Assembly: GCA_034189085.1 (NCBI GenBank)
Contig: JAXHVH010000016.1
Location: forward strand, 1-42,512
Direction of reading: 5' to 3'
Length of the DNA: 42,512 nt
Source of the DNA: M55B129 sp034189085
GTDB lineage: Bacteria > Bacillota > Dethiobacteria > DTU022
Below the pieces are notes generated by a model. That model did not search any database, was not told where the DNA came from, and saw only the letters and a list, made by a program, of their open reading frames with translations. The position numbers were made by a program, and so were the translations under genes. Shown here piece after piece: positions 16,652-24,656 of the stretch (position 1 is the stretch's first letter; the number at the start of each line of letters is the position of its first letter).

Positions 16652-17899
16652 ATGAGCATGATCAAAAAACCGGAAGCGGCAGCAGAAGGACAGAGGAGAA
16701 TTGCCTGGGTGGGCCGCCATATGCCCGTCTTAAATCTCCTCATGGAAAAGTACGGCTGCAAAAAACCGTTTGAAGGACTCAGGCTCGCCGCCTGCATTCA
16801 CCTGGAAGCAAAATCGGCTTACATGGCAAAAGCTTTCAAACACTGCGGGGCTTCCGTAACCATAACCGGTAGTAACCCCCTTTCAACCCAGGACGCAATA
16901 GCAGCTGCGCTGGTTGAGGAGGGGATCACAGTTTTTGCCTGGCACGGAGCGACGGCTGATGAATACAAGAACCACATCCGCCAGACTATTGCCTCTGGCC
17001 CCAACCTGGTTATCGACGACGGAGCCGATTTGATCACCATGCTGCACCAGGAATACCCCGAAAAACTGGCCGATGTAATTGGCGCTGCTGAGGAAACAAC
17101 CACCGGTTTGATCCGCCTGCGAGCCCTGGCCGCCGAAGGCAAACTTGCATTTCCTGTCATGGCCGTTAATGACGCCCGCTGCAAATATCTCTTCGACAAC
17201 CGCTACGGAACCGGACAATCGGTCTGGGACGGGATTATCCGCACAACAAACCTGCTCATTGCCGGGAAAACAGTGGTCGTTTCCGGTTACGGCTGGTGCG
17301 GGCGCGGCGTAGCCATGCGGGCAATTGGCCTTGGAGCACAGGTAATAGTCACAGAGGTAGATCCGGTGCGGGGCCTGGAAGCTGCAGTCGAAGGATATCG
17401 GGTTATGCCGATGGAAGAAGCAGCCGCCCTGGGCGATATCTTCGTTACCACCACCGGCTGCCGGGAAATCATTTCCACCCCGCATATCCCCCTGCTGAAA
17501 GAGGGAGCCATCCTGTGCAATGCCGGCCATTTTGATGTCGAAATTGACAAAAAAGCTCTAAAGCAATACGGACGTCTTATCGGTCAGCCGCGAGACAATA
17601 TTGATGAATACCTGCTTAATAATGGACGGCATGTTTACCTGCTCGGGGAAGGGCGTCTTGTTAATCTGGCTGCGGGGGACGGCCATCCGGCAGAGATTAT
17701 GGATCTATCTTTTGCCCTGCAGTTTTCAGCAATGCTGCATGTTGTCAAAGAAGGAAGAAACCTCTCTCCCGGCGTAATCAGCCTCCCTGATGAAATTGAC
17801 CGCCACATTGCAGAACTCAAACTTGAAACAATGCAGATTCACATTGACCGTTTAAACCACCGGCAAAAAGAATACCTGGCCTCATGGCAACTTGAATGA
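16652..17899 (+). CDS. ahcY: Adenosylhomocysteinase (S-adenosylhomocysteine hydrolase)
   Basis: A 415-residue NAD-dependent enzyme that hydrolyses S-adenosylhomocysteine to adenosine and homocysteine, clearing the methylation by-product. Visible are HLEAKSAYMAKAFKHCGASV, the substrate-site AEETTTGLIRL and NDARCKYLFDNRYGTGQS, and the NAD-binding Rossmann motif VVSGYGWCGRGVAMRA. GHFDVEID, AAGDGHPAEIMDLSFALQ and a C-terminal helix follow. It is shorter than eukaryal forms, as in archaeal and many clostridial enzymes. The frame is open from 16514, but the first 46 codons do not look like the family. AAAGGAG lies 11 nt before the ATG at 16652. It is a single plus-strand gene, convergent with comEA. 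Confidence 0.94.
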   Translation: MSMIKKPEAAAEGQRRIAWVGRHMPVLNLLMEKYGCKKPFEGLRLAACIHLEAKSAYMAKAFKHCGASVTITGSNPLSTQDAIAAALVEEGITVFAWHGATADEYKNHIRQTIASGPNLVIDDGADLITMLHQEYPEKLADVIGAAEETTTGLIRLRALAAEGKLAFPVMAVNDARCKYLFDNRYGTGQSVWDGIIRTTNLLIAGKTVVVSGYGWCGRGVAMRAIGLGAQVIVTEVDPVRGLEAAVEGYRVMPMEEAAALGDIFVTTTGCREIISTPHIPLLKEGAILCNAGHFDVEIDKKALKQYGRLIGQPRDNIDEYLLNNGRHVYLLGEGRLVNLAAGDGHPAEIMDLSFALQFSAMLHVVKEGRNLSPGVISLPDEIDRHIAELKLETMQIHIDRLNHRQKEYLASWQLE

Positions 17900-17952
17900 T
17901 CTGCCTGAGAGGTTTTATCCACTGAGTTAAATGGGTAAATTTTCTTTTACGT

Positions 17953-18525
17953 TCAGTAAACCGTGATCCGGTCAGCGATATTTTCAAAAGTTTTTTCGCC
18001 AATACCGCTGACATCCATAATCTCCCTGACGTCGGTGTAGGGCCCATATTTTTCCCTGTGGGCAACAATTTGTTCTGCCCTTACTGTACCAATGCCGGGC
18101 AGGGCAGTCAGCTCTGATACCGATGCATTGTTGATATTTATTTTCCCCCCTTCATCTTCCGGGGTAACTGAGGTTTGTTCCCCGACCCGGGAAATAATGA
18201 TCTGTTCCCCATCAAAGAGGGGGCGGGCCTGGTTTACTGCTTCCCGGTCGGCATCTTCGCAAAAGCCCCCGCATACTTCAACCAGCTCGTAAACTCGTGA
18301 ACCCTGAGGGAGCTGGTAAACTCCCGGGCTGTGCACAGCCCCGACAATATGAACTGTAATCAGTTCCGGTTCTGATTCCCCTTCTATTTGTCCGCTGTAA
18401 CCGGCCTGGAGAGGTTCCGACTGATGAACCGACTTTTCCATAACCCGCCAGGCTGCCCCTGCCACCAGGAGCAGCACTATAAGGCCGACCATTAATTTTT
18501 CTCTGCCACTTATTTTCCCATCCAC
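17953..18525 (-). CDS. comEA: ComEA family DNA-binding competence protein
   Basis: A 190-residue membrane-anchored DNA receptor for transformation. An N-terminal membrane helix (about 12-28, LMVGLIVLLLVAGAAW) is followed by a SLBB-type domain (about 55-110, VHIVGAVHSPGVYQLPQGSRVYELVEVCGGF). The C-terminal double helix-hairpin-helix domain follows (KININNASVSELTALPGIG ... GPYTDVREIMDVSGIGEKTF). It holds double-stranded DNA at the outer face and passes it to ComEC. The frame is open from a GTG at 18552, but GGGGGG lies 8 nt before a second GTG at 18525, which I prefer. It is not adjacent to comEC (1598-4105). No comEB/comGA genes are seen here. Confidence 0.92.
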   Translation of the reverse strand: MDGKISGREKLMVGLIVLLLVAGAAWRVMEKSVHQSEPLQAGYSGQIEGESEPELITVHIVGAVHSPGVYQLPQGSRVYELVEVCGGFCEDADREAVNQARPLFDGEQIIISRVGEQTSVTPEDEGGKININNASVSELTALPGIGTVRAEQIVAHREKYGPYTDVREIMDVSGIGEKTFENIADRITVY

Positions 18526-18627
18526 GTTATAATCCCCCCTTAGCCGGATCACAACGTTTAAAGCTTTTAACTTCCAATGAAACAGCGAATTAATTCGCCT
18601 TTGCTGTTCATTTTTCCTCCTTCAGTC

Positions 18628-18666
18628 AAAAAAATATCCACCGCCCGATTGCTGGCCGGAGGATAT
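18628..18666 (-). terminator. Intrinsic terminator after the Asp23 gene
   Basis: On the minus strand, ATATCCTCCG and CGGTGGATAT form a 10-bp stem with one mismatch around a 13-nt loop, followed by a run of T. It lies 30 bp after the Asp23 stop and before comEA, separating the two transcripts. Confidence 0.75.
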
Positions 18667-18695
18667 ACTATCACCTTATGCACGGTAAAACCCGA

Positions 18696-19142
18696 TTATT
18701 CGGCTTTTTCTTTTTCTTCTTTTTTCTCTTCTTCCTCTTCTTCAGGGACATTAATGCCAATAACATTAATATTTATTGCTTTCACTTTCAGGCCTGTGCT
18801 TTTTTCCACATTGCCCCGGATTTCTTTTTTTAATTTATCAGTGGAATCAACAATCGACACACCATATTCAACAATTACATTCATGTCGATGGTAACCGAA
18901 TCTTCCTCCACATTGACCTTTATACCCTTTGACAGATCGCGGCGGCCGATTTTTTCGGCAATTCCACCGACCAAACCTCCGCTCATTCCTGCAATGCCGG
19001 GAATATCGCTGCCTACTATACCGGCGATAATGGCAATGACTTCGGATGATATACGGATGCTGTCTCCTTCTTTGTCTGGATCCGGTTTCAGAACAGCTTC
19101 TTCCGGCTGAGCCATTTTATCCTTTTCGTCTTTTTGGGCCAT
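18696..19142 (-). CDS. Asp23/Gls24 family envelope stress response protein
   Basis: A 148-residue protein of the Asp23 family. The core runs from SIRISSEVIAIIAGIVGSDIPG through GIKVNVEEDSVTIDMNVIVEYG to LKVKAININVIGINV (about 28-130). It is flanked by a short charged N-terminus and an acidic Glu/Lys-rich tail. Family members sit at the inner face of the membrane or in cell-envelope stress responses; no catalytic activity is known. AAGGAGGT precedes the ATG. The gene has its own strong promoter at 19291-19320 and a terminator at 18628-18666, so it is monocistronic and probably well expressed. Confidence 0.9.
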   Translation of the reverse strand: MAQKDEKDKMAQPEEAVLKPDPDKEGDSIRISSEVIAIIAGIVGSDIPGIAGMSGGLVGGIAEKIGRRDLSKGIKVNVEEDSVTIDMNVIVEYGVSIVDSTDKLKKEIRGNVEKSTGLKVKAININVIGINVPEEEEEEKKEEKEKAE

Positions 19143-19290
19143 TTGCTTACCTCCTTTTCAGATTATAAAATCTAGTATTTCTCAATCCGGCTGTTTAACA
19201 ATTGATTTCGAATCATATCCCCATAAAAGTCACAATAATCATTGTACTCGACACCATTAGGATTAGATTTTTTTAAATTATCTTAGTAGT

Positions 19291-19320
19291 ATTATATAAT
19301 CTGCCCTGTCAGCTTGTCAA
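19291..19320 (-). promoter_or_regulatory. Predicted strong sigma-A promoter for the Asp23 gene
   Basis: TTGACA (19320-19315), an 18-bp spacer, TATAAT (19296-19291), both perfect hexamers on the minus strand. It lies between the leuS stop and the Asp23 gene with a roughly 145-nt leader. I see no structure of note in that leader. Confidence 0.75.
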
Positions 19321-19359
19321 GGAAACAATCCGCGAGGATCGTGTCAAGCAACTGTAGGA

Positions 19360-21837
19360 TCAGCGGACCACCAGGTTGACCAGGCGCCCGGGGACGGTGA
19401 TGGTTTTAACCACTTTCTTCCCCTGAAGCAGCTGGTCAATACGATCATTCCCACGAGCTGCTTCAACAAGTTCCTCCTCCGAGCAATTGGCAGCTACGGT
19501 CATGCGGCCCCGTACTTTCCCGTTAACCTGAATAACAATTTCCACCTCATCAACCTGCAGCTTTTCCGGCTCGTACTGCGGCCACGACTGCTGGTGAACA
19601 CTGTCCCCGTGCCCCAGTCTGGACCATGCTTCTTCGGCCAGGTGGGGAGCAAAGGGTGCCAGCAGTAGAACCATTTTACTCAGTGTTTCATTAAGCAGGG
19701 GGCCGTTCTGCTGTTCGGCCGGTGAGGACTGCCGGTAGCTGTAAATAGAATTTACCAGTTCCATGATTGCACTGATAGCCGTATTAAAATTGAAGCGTTC
19801 CTGTATATCAACGGTCACCTTTTTTATGGCAACATGCAGGCTTCTTTCCAGGGCTACATCTTCTTCTCTGTTGCCGGGATGATCAGGGGTAGATTTAAGT
19901 TCCGGCTGAAAATCATCGATCAACCTCCAGATGCGGCGCAGAAAACGGTGGCACCCTTCCACCCCCTGATCGTTCCAGTCAAGATCTTTTTCCGGAGGCG
20001 CAGCAAAAAGAATAAAGAGACGTCCGGTATCGGCACCATATTTCTTGACGATTTCATCGGGTGTCACAACATTACCCCTGGACTTGGACATCTTGGAGCC
20101 ATCCTTGTAAACCATACCCTGGGCCAGCAGGCGGCTGAAAGGTTCTTCAACCTTAACCAGGCCGGCGTCATAGAGGACCTTCGTGAAGAAACGGGCATAG
20201 AGCAGGTGAAGAACGGCATGTTCTATCCCGCCGATGTATTGATCCACGGGCATCCAGTAATCGACCGATTCCCTGTCAAAGGGTGCTTTTTCACTGTGCG
20301 GACTGGTAAATCTCATGAAATACCAGGAAGAGCAAATAAAAGTATCCATCGTGTCGGTTTCCCGGCGGGCCGGCCCTCCGCAGGTGGGGCAGCGGGTATT
20401 GACAAAATCGGGATAATGAGCCAGACTTGGCACCCGATTGCCGGATAGTTCCACTTCCAGGGGGAGCTTAACCGGCAAATCAGACTCAGGCACCGGGACA
20501 TTACCGCATTTATCACAGTAAATAATCGGGATCGGCGCTCCCCAGTAACGCTGGCGGGAAATGAGCCAATCCCGAAGGCGGTAGGTAATACGGAATCCGC
20601 CCAGGTTTTCCTTTCTCAGATGTTCAGTTATTTCTCGCATACCTTCCTTGTTGGACAACCCGTCAAAACCGGGAGAGTTGACCATATGTCCCTCCCCCGG
20701 ATATGCTTCAGTCATCGTTTCAGCAGTTATTTTTTCACCCGGTGGTTGAATGACCGTCCGTATGGGAAGATTATATTTCCCGGCAAAGAGAAAATCACGC
20801 TGATCATGGGCCGGCACACCCATAACTGCACCGGTCCCGTAAGCCATCAACACATAGTTGCCAATGAGAATCGGCACTTTCTCTCCGTTAATAGGGTTAA
20901 TGGCATAACGGCCGGTAAAGAGGCCAATTTTTGACGATTCTTCAGAGGTGCGTTCAATTTCACTCTCTTTGCGCACCTGGCTGACAAAGGCGAGGACTTC
21001 CTCTTCTTTGTCCGTTCCCCTGACTAAGTTTTCAACCAGCGGATGTTCCGGAGCGAGAACCATGTAGGTTACTCCAAATAGAGTATCGGGGCGGGTGGTA
21101 AAGACACGGATTTCTTCGTCAGGAAATTCTTTAACCCGGAAAGTAATTTCCGCCCCCTCGCTGCGGCCGATCCAGTTCTGCTGCATAATTTTTACCCGTT
21201 CCGGCCAATCCTCGAGAGTATCAAGATCGTAGAGAAGCCGATCGGCATAATCGGTGATTTTCAAAAACCATTGTTCCAGATCTCGCGTTTCCACCGGTGA
21301 AGAACAACGCCAGCAGAGGCCTTTTTCCACCTGTTCATTAGCCAGCACCGTTTCGCAGCGATTGCACCAGTTTACACTCGCCTTCTTCTTGTAAGCCAAT
21401 CCCTTTTTGTACATCAGCAAAAAAAGCCACTGGGACCATCGGTAATACTCGGGAGAAGAAGTATTGACTTCCCTCTGCCAGTCATAACTCGCTCCCAGCC
21501 GCTTTTGCTGTTTTTTCATATGTTCAATATTTTTGGTTGTCCATTCTTTAGGGTTGACTCTGTTTTCTATAGCAGCGTTTTCTGCAGGCAAGCCGAAGGC
21601 ATCCCATCCCATGGGATGAATAACATTATATCCACGCATCCTTGAAAAGCGGGCCAGCACATCTCCGATGGAATAAACACGCATGTGACCCATGTGCAGC
21701 TTTCCAGAAGGATAAGGGAACATTTCCAGGACATAGTATTTTTCCCTGTCTTTATCCATGGCCGACCGGTAAAAGTCGTCTTCTTCCCATTTTTTTTGCC
21801 AGTACTCTTCGATCTTTTTCGGATTGTAGTTTGTCAA
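19360..21837 (-). CDS. leuS: Leucyl-tRNA synthetase
   Basis: An 825-residue class I aminoacyl-tRNA synthetase. The HIGH motif is HMGH at 48-51 (FPYPSGKLHMGHMR). The CP1 editing domain includes the threonine-rich VFTTRPDTLFGVTYM and the YGTGAVMGVPAHDQRD segment. The KMSKS loop is KMSKSRGNVVTPDE (about 580). An anticodon-binding domain and a C-terminal domain (VNGKVRGRMTVAANCSEEE) follow. The length fits bacterial LeuRS. The start is TTG at 21837, with GGGGG 8 nt upstream. Expression is controlled by a T-box leader with a leucine CTC specifier directly upstream. That leader also contains a tRNA-Ala gene. Confidence 0.97.
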   Translation of the reverse strand: MTNYNPKKIEEYWQKKWEEDDFYRSAMDKDREKYYVLEMFPYPSGKLHMGHMRVYSIGDVLARFSRMRGYNVIHPMGWDAFGLPAENAAIENRVNPKEWTTKNIEHMKKQQKRLGASYDWQREVNTSSPEYYRWSQWLFLLMYKKGLAYKKKASVNWCNRCETVLANEQVEKGLCWRCSSPVETRDLEQWFLKITDYADRLLYDLDTLEDWPERVKIMQQNWIGRSEGAEITFRVKEFPDEEIRVFTTRPDTLFGVTYMVLAPEHPLVENLVRGTDKEEEVLAFVSQVRKESEIERTSEESSKIGLFTGRYAINPINGEKVPILIGNYVLMAYGTGAVMGVPAHDQRDFLFAGKYNLPIRTVIQPPGEKITAETMTEAYPGEGHMVNSPGFDGLSNKEGMREITEHLRKENLGGFRITYRLRDWLISRQRYWGAPIPIIYCDKCGNVPVPESDLPVKLPLEVELSGNRVPSLAHYPDFVNTRCPTCGGPARRETDTMDTFICSSWYFMRFTSPHSEKAPFDRESVDYWMPVDQYIGGIEHAVLHLLYARFFTKVLYDAGLVKVEEPFSRLLAQGMVYKDGSKMSKSRGNVVTPDEIVKKYGADTGRLFILFAAPPEKDLDWNDQGVEGCHRFLRRIWRLIDDFQPELKSTPDHPGNREEDVALERSLHVAIKKVTVDIQERFNFNTAISAIMELVNSIYSYRQSSPAEQQNGPLLNETLSKMVLLLAPFAPHLAEEAWSRLGHGDSVHQQSWPQYEPEKLQVDEVEIVIQVNGKVRGRMTVAANCSEEELVEAARGNDRIDQLLQGKKVVKTITVPGRLVNLVVR

Positions 21838-21860
21838 CTCTGTCAGCCCCCAGTAACAAA

Positions 21861-21892
21861 TAAAAAATCCGCCCGGTCAAGGGACGGATTTG
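21861..21892 (-). terminator. T-box regulated terminator of leuS
   Basis: AAATCCGTCCC and GGGCGGATTT pair around a short TTGACC loop, with one unpaired T, and are followed by a TTTTATTT run on the minus strand. It should form when leucyl-tRNA is charged. The alternative antiterminator uses the T-box sequence just upstream. Confidence 0.85.
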
Positions 21893-21929
21893 TTTATACC
21901 CGCGGTACCACCCTTATTGGTCAAACAGA

Positions 21930-22004
21930 TGGTGGAGCTGGCGGGAGTTGAACCCGCGACCTCTTCCATGCCAAGGAAGCGCGCTCCCACTGCGCCACAG
22001 CCCC
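21930..22004 (-). tRNA. tRNA-Ala, anticodon GGC, CCA encoded
   Basis: A 75-nt canonical cloverleaf on the minus strand. The acceptor stem GGGGCTG/CAGCTCC includes the G3:U70 pair that identifies alanine tRNAs. It has D stem GCGC/GCGC with a 7-nt loop, anticodon stem CTTCC/GGAAG with loop TTGGCAT, a 5-nt variable loop, and T arm GCGGG-TTCAACT-CCCGC. Discriminator A73 and an encoded CCA follow. All stems are fully paired apart from the expected G:U. It lies inside the leuS T-box leader, on the same strand, upstream of the regulated terminator. Its transcription should therefore not depend on antitermination. RNase P and 3' processing would cut the leader. Confidence 0.95.
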
Positions 22005-22200
22005 CCGTTATGCTGTTGCCCGCTCTAAACCGCTAACGCCAGCTTTGCGGCAGCGATTACTGACTTTCACCGCTGCGTCTCCGGAGCGAGTTCAGCAGTT
22101 CAGCCTGCCGGTTTTCACCCTTTACCGGCTCCCTATGAAGGCCTTTCCGCCTACTGCTCTCCTTCATCAACAAGTATTGGACACCTCGAGTACACATAAC

Positions 22201-22229
22201 ATTATATGCAGGCCGCCGTGCCTTGTCAA
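22201..22229 (-). promoter_or_regulatory. Perfect consensus sigma-A promoter for the tRNA/leuS transcript
   Basis: TTGACA (22229-22224), 17 bp, TATAAT (22206-22201) on the minus strand. Transcription would start near 22193-22195, just upstream of Stem I. A full-consensus promoter is typical of stable RNA genes and fits a transcript that also supplies tRNA-Ala. Confidence 0.85.
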
Positions 22230-22297
22230 TAGGAAAGACGAAGTTTCAGTATATCTCAAAATTAAGCCCACACTGTGCAATATCCACAAATTAATCG

Positions 22298-23176
22298 TCA
22301 TCTATGGGGATCGCCAACTTCAATCCGGTAAGTTTCACCAGCCTGTAGATCAATAACTAGAAGGCAGTTCGGCGGCAGTAACCCGTCCAGCCCGGTCAGG
22401 CATTTAACCGCCTCTGTAGCTTGAACCGAAGCAAGCATGGCCGGAGTAAAAGCGGGATTACCAAGTTCGGTTTCCACTCCTCTCTCGGCAGTGTTTCCGT
22501 CCTGTCTACCATAAATAGATTGTAAAAGAGGTTTATTGGGCCTGATTACGGCAACCTGTCCTAAAAAACCGGCAATAGCTCCGTGGATCAGGGGCAGATT
22601 GAGCCGGCTGCAGGCAGATTCAAGAGCAAAACGCGAGGAAAGATTATCCAGACAATCGATAATCAGATCACACCCCCTGAGCAAATCTCTCAGGTTGCCA
22701 GTTTCTCCCCGGCAGCAATGAACTTCTATCTCCACAGCATTGTTCACTGCAGCAATTCTCTTTACAGCAGCATCTACTTTGGGATCTCCCAAATTTTTTT
22801 CCAACGATAAAAGCTGGCGGTTTAAATTGCTCTCGCTGAAGGAATCATCGTCAATCAATGTCAATTTGCCGACACCCATTCTGGCCAGCAATTCAATAAC
22901 AAAACCGCCCAGGCCTCCCGCTCCAACAATCCCTACTTTCGATTTAAGAAGACTGATCTGCCCGGCAATACCTGTGGTACCAATGTTTCGACTGTAGCGA
23001 TAGGGGATGACTTCTTCTTCCAGGGCTGCAATTTCAACCAATCTAATGCTGCAGCCAAATTCAGTGGCAATACGCCTGACAGCACCGAGAGAAATATATA
23101 CCCATTCTTTCCCATCCCGTTTAAAACTGCCTTCTGAAGCCTTCCTGATTGAAGGGGATAAAATTTTTCTATCCAT
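22298..23176 (-). CDS. ThiF/MoeB/HesA family E1-like adenylyltransferase
   Basis: A 292-residue protein. The E1-like Rossmann domain has VGIVGAGGLGGFVIELLARMG (nucleotide binding), LTLIDDDSFSESNLNRQLL with the Asp and Arg used for adenylation, and LIIDCLDNLSSRFALESAC. These enzymes activate the C-terminal glycine of a small sulfur carrier (ThiS, MoaD) with ATP. I see no CxxC zinc pairs and no rhodanese domain. The N-terminal 70 residues are unusual for MoeB. The exact carrier is unknown, and no ThiS/MoaD gene is nearby. A molybdenum or tungsten cofactor role would fit the tup operon but is only a guess. The start is ATG at 23176 with AGGTGAT upstream. Confidence 0.82.
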   Translation of the reverse strand: MDRKILSPSIRKASEGSFKRDGKEWVYISLGAVRRIATEFGCSIRLVEIAALEEEVIPYRYSRNIGTTGIAGQISLLKSKVGIVGAGGLGGFVIELLARMGVGKLTLIDDDSFSESNLNRQLLSLEKNLGDPKVDAAVKRIAAVNNAVEIEVHCCRGETGNLRDLLRGCDLIIDCLDNLSSRFALESACSRLNLPLIHGAIAGFLGQVAVIRPNKPLLQSIYGRQDGNTAERGVETELGNPAFTPAMLASVQATEAVKCLTGLDGLLPPNCLLVIDLQAGETYRIEVGDPHR

Positions 23177-23227
23177 CAACAAATCACCTGCAGAATGAAG
23201 AGTTAAACCTTGAGCATTCCGCTCTCC

Positions 23228-23593
23228 TTAAGGGGCTCTCAGATTAACCGGAGGAGCTTCGCTCCATAATCGTTCCAGGTCATAAAAGGCCCTCGCCTCA
23301 GCCTGGAAAATGTGGGCTACCAGCCCCCCGTAATCGAGAACCACCCACCAGCCTTCCCGGTAACCTTCAATTCGTAAAGCCCGGTACCCTTCTTTCCTCA
23401 ACATTTCAACAAGGTGATCGCAAATAGCACGAACCTGTGTAGCCGACGTGCCGGTTCCCAGTAAAAAATAGTCGGCAATAATTGATACACGACCGACTTC
23501 CAGCAACTGCACATCATGCGCCTTCTTCTCAGCCGCCACTTCTGCGGCCAGCAGGGCAAGTTTCCGGGAGCCGCTGCCTGGTTCCCGTGTCAA
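23228..23593 (-). CDS. rsfS: Ribosomal silencing factor RsfS
   Basis: A 121-residue RsfS/Iojap (YbeB) protein that binds uL14 on the 50S subunit and blocks subunit joining when nutrients are short. Signature stretches are VSIIADYFLLGTGTSATQVRAI and GYREGWWVVLDYGGLVAHIF. The last ends in the usual helix EARAFYDLERLW. The start is a TTG with GGAGGTGATC 4 nt upstream. It follows yqeK, the order usual in Firmicutes (nadD-yqeK-rsfS), here with an RRM gene between nadD and yqeK. Confidence 0.94.
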   Translation of the reverse strand: MTREPGSGSRKLALLAAEVAAEKKAHDVQLLEVGRVSIIADYFLLGTGTSATQVRAICDHLVEMLRKEGYRALRIEGYREGWWVVLDYGGLVAHIFQAEARAFYDLERLWSEAPPVNLRAP

Positions 23594-23645
23594 ATAAGAT
23601 CACCTCCCATTAATAAAAATTCATAAACTCACTCACACATTAATA

Positions 23646-24227
23646 TTATTGCTGTTGGCCTCTCCTTAGTTTTTCAAGGAGGTTGTTGCGTAGACTGACC
23701 GATTGCGGGTGAAGGAGCATTCCTCGCTCCAGGATGGAACAGATAGTCCTCTCCACAGCTGCCAGTAAAGCCCTGTCAAGATCCTCACGGGCCAGTTCCC
23801 TGATTCTGTCCACTCCCCGGTAGAAACGGCCGTCTTCAATACAATCGGCGAGATAAATAACTTTATCCATCAGACTCATATCACTGTGCCCCGTAGTATG
23901 AAAAGCCACAGCCTGTAAAATCTCGCCGTCCTCTATACCCAGTTCCAAAGGCAGGAGAGCAGCTCCCACCGGGGCATGAAGAAGACGCGGTTCCAGCAGG
24001 GTAATCCGGTCAAGCTGAAGATTAAGTTCTTTCGCTTTTTTGCGCAGTTCACTTTTGGGGTAACGTTTTCCATAATCGTGAACAATTCCGGCAAGGTAAG
24101 CTTTCCTCTGATCGGCTCCAAATCTCTCAGCCAGGGATACTGCCATTTCGGCTACCCCTGCACTGTGTCTGTAAAGTTCTTCTGACAATTTTTTTTTCAT
24201 TAATTCGTTGTAATAAGAATTATCCAT
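23646..24227 (-). CDS. yqeK: HD-domain diadenosine tetraphosphatase, YqeK family
   Basis: A 193-residue HD-superfamily hydrolase. YqeK proteins split Ap4A symmetrically to ADP. Metal ligands are visible as the first His in YRHSAGVAEMA, the HD pair in GIVHDYGK, LLHAPVGA, and the Asp in IYLADCIEDGR. The frame is open from 24266, but the family N-terminus aligns best from MDNSYYNELMKKKLSEELY (ATG at 24227). Neither candidate start has a strong ribosome site. It sits just before rsfS. Confidence 0.9.
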   Translation of the reverse strand: MDNSYYNELMKKKLSEELYRHSAGVAEMAVSLAERFGADQRKAYLAGIVHDYGKRYPKSELRKKAKELNLQLDRITLLEPRLLHAPVGAALLPLELGIEDGEILQAVAFHTTGHSDMSLMDKVIYLADCIEDGRFYRGVDRIRELAREDLDRALLAAVERTICSILERGMLLHPQSVSLRNNLLEKLRRGQQQ

Positions 24228-24350
24228 AAATAAATCACGTCTTACCTCTGCGGTCAAATAACTCAATTCACCATTAACCCGACTTCCCTATTTCTTCCAC
24301 CTTTTCAGGCGGAACAGGAAACGAATAAGTAAAACAGGTGACGGTAACGA

Positions 24351-24602
24351 TTACTGTTCGCGCGGTTTTGCTTCGTTAACAACCAGTTTTCGTCCTTCCA
24401 GTTCTGCTCCGTTAGTTTTCTCCATCATTTCTTCCATTATCTCATCATTTACTTCGACAAAACCATATCCACGGGAACGCCCTGTAGCCCTTTCCGTTAT
24501 GATGCGGCATTCCAGTACCTCTCCGTACTGCGAAAAAAACTTCTCAAGTTCATTTTCCTTCGTGCTCCAGGGGATGTTCCCCACATACAAAGTTTTGGCC
24601 AT
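24351..24602 (-). CDS. RRM-domain RNA-binding protein
   Basis: An 83-residue single RNA recognition motif. RNP2 is LYVGNI at 5-10 and RNP1 is RGYGFVEV at about 44-51, with the aromatic residues that stack on RNA bases. Such small glycine-poor RRM proteins occur in clostridia and cyanobacteria and are thought to act as RNA chaperones or cold-shock proteins; the target is unknown. GGAGG lies upstream of the ATG, close to a TATAAT-like box. Its place between nadD and yqeK interrupts the usual nadD-yqeK pair and may mark an independent transcript. Confidence 0.92.
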   Translation of the reverse strand: MAKTLYVGNIPWSTKENELEKFFSQYGEVLECRIITERATGRSRGYGFVEVNDEIMEEMMEKTNGAELEGRKLVVNEAKPREQ

Positions 24603-24656
24603 TTACCCTTACACCTCCATTTATATTATACCCCATTTAAAGGGTTAAAAACCAAT

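Larger units (their letters stand above)
21861..22193 (-). promoter_or_regulatory. T-box leader of leuS (Leu specifier CTC) with embedded tRNA
   Basis: In the minus direction Stem I starts near 22162: GGAG pairs with CTCC (22086-22083) and AGCAGT with ACTGCT (22099-22094). Between them, on the 3' side, the specifier loop reads GAACTCG with CTC (Leu) at 22090-22088. The distal part AGGGAGCCGG...GGGTGAAAACCGGCAG matches the T-box AG bulge and terminal loop. A stem II-like CGCAGCGG...CGCTGC and the conserved GTTTAGAGCGGGC follow. The T-box sequence AGGGTGGTACCGCG is at 21914-21901, with UGGU at 21910-21907, and then the terminator. Between GGCAACAG (22020-22013) and its complement CTGTTTGACC (21928-21919), where a small stem III is expected, sits a complete tRNA-Ala. 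Confidence 0.92.
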
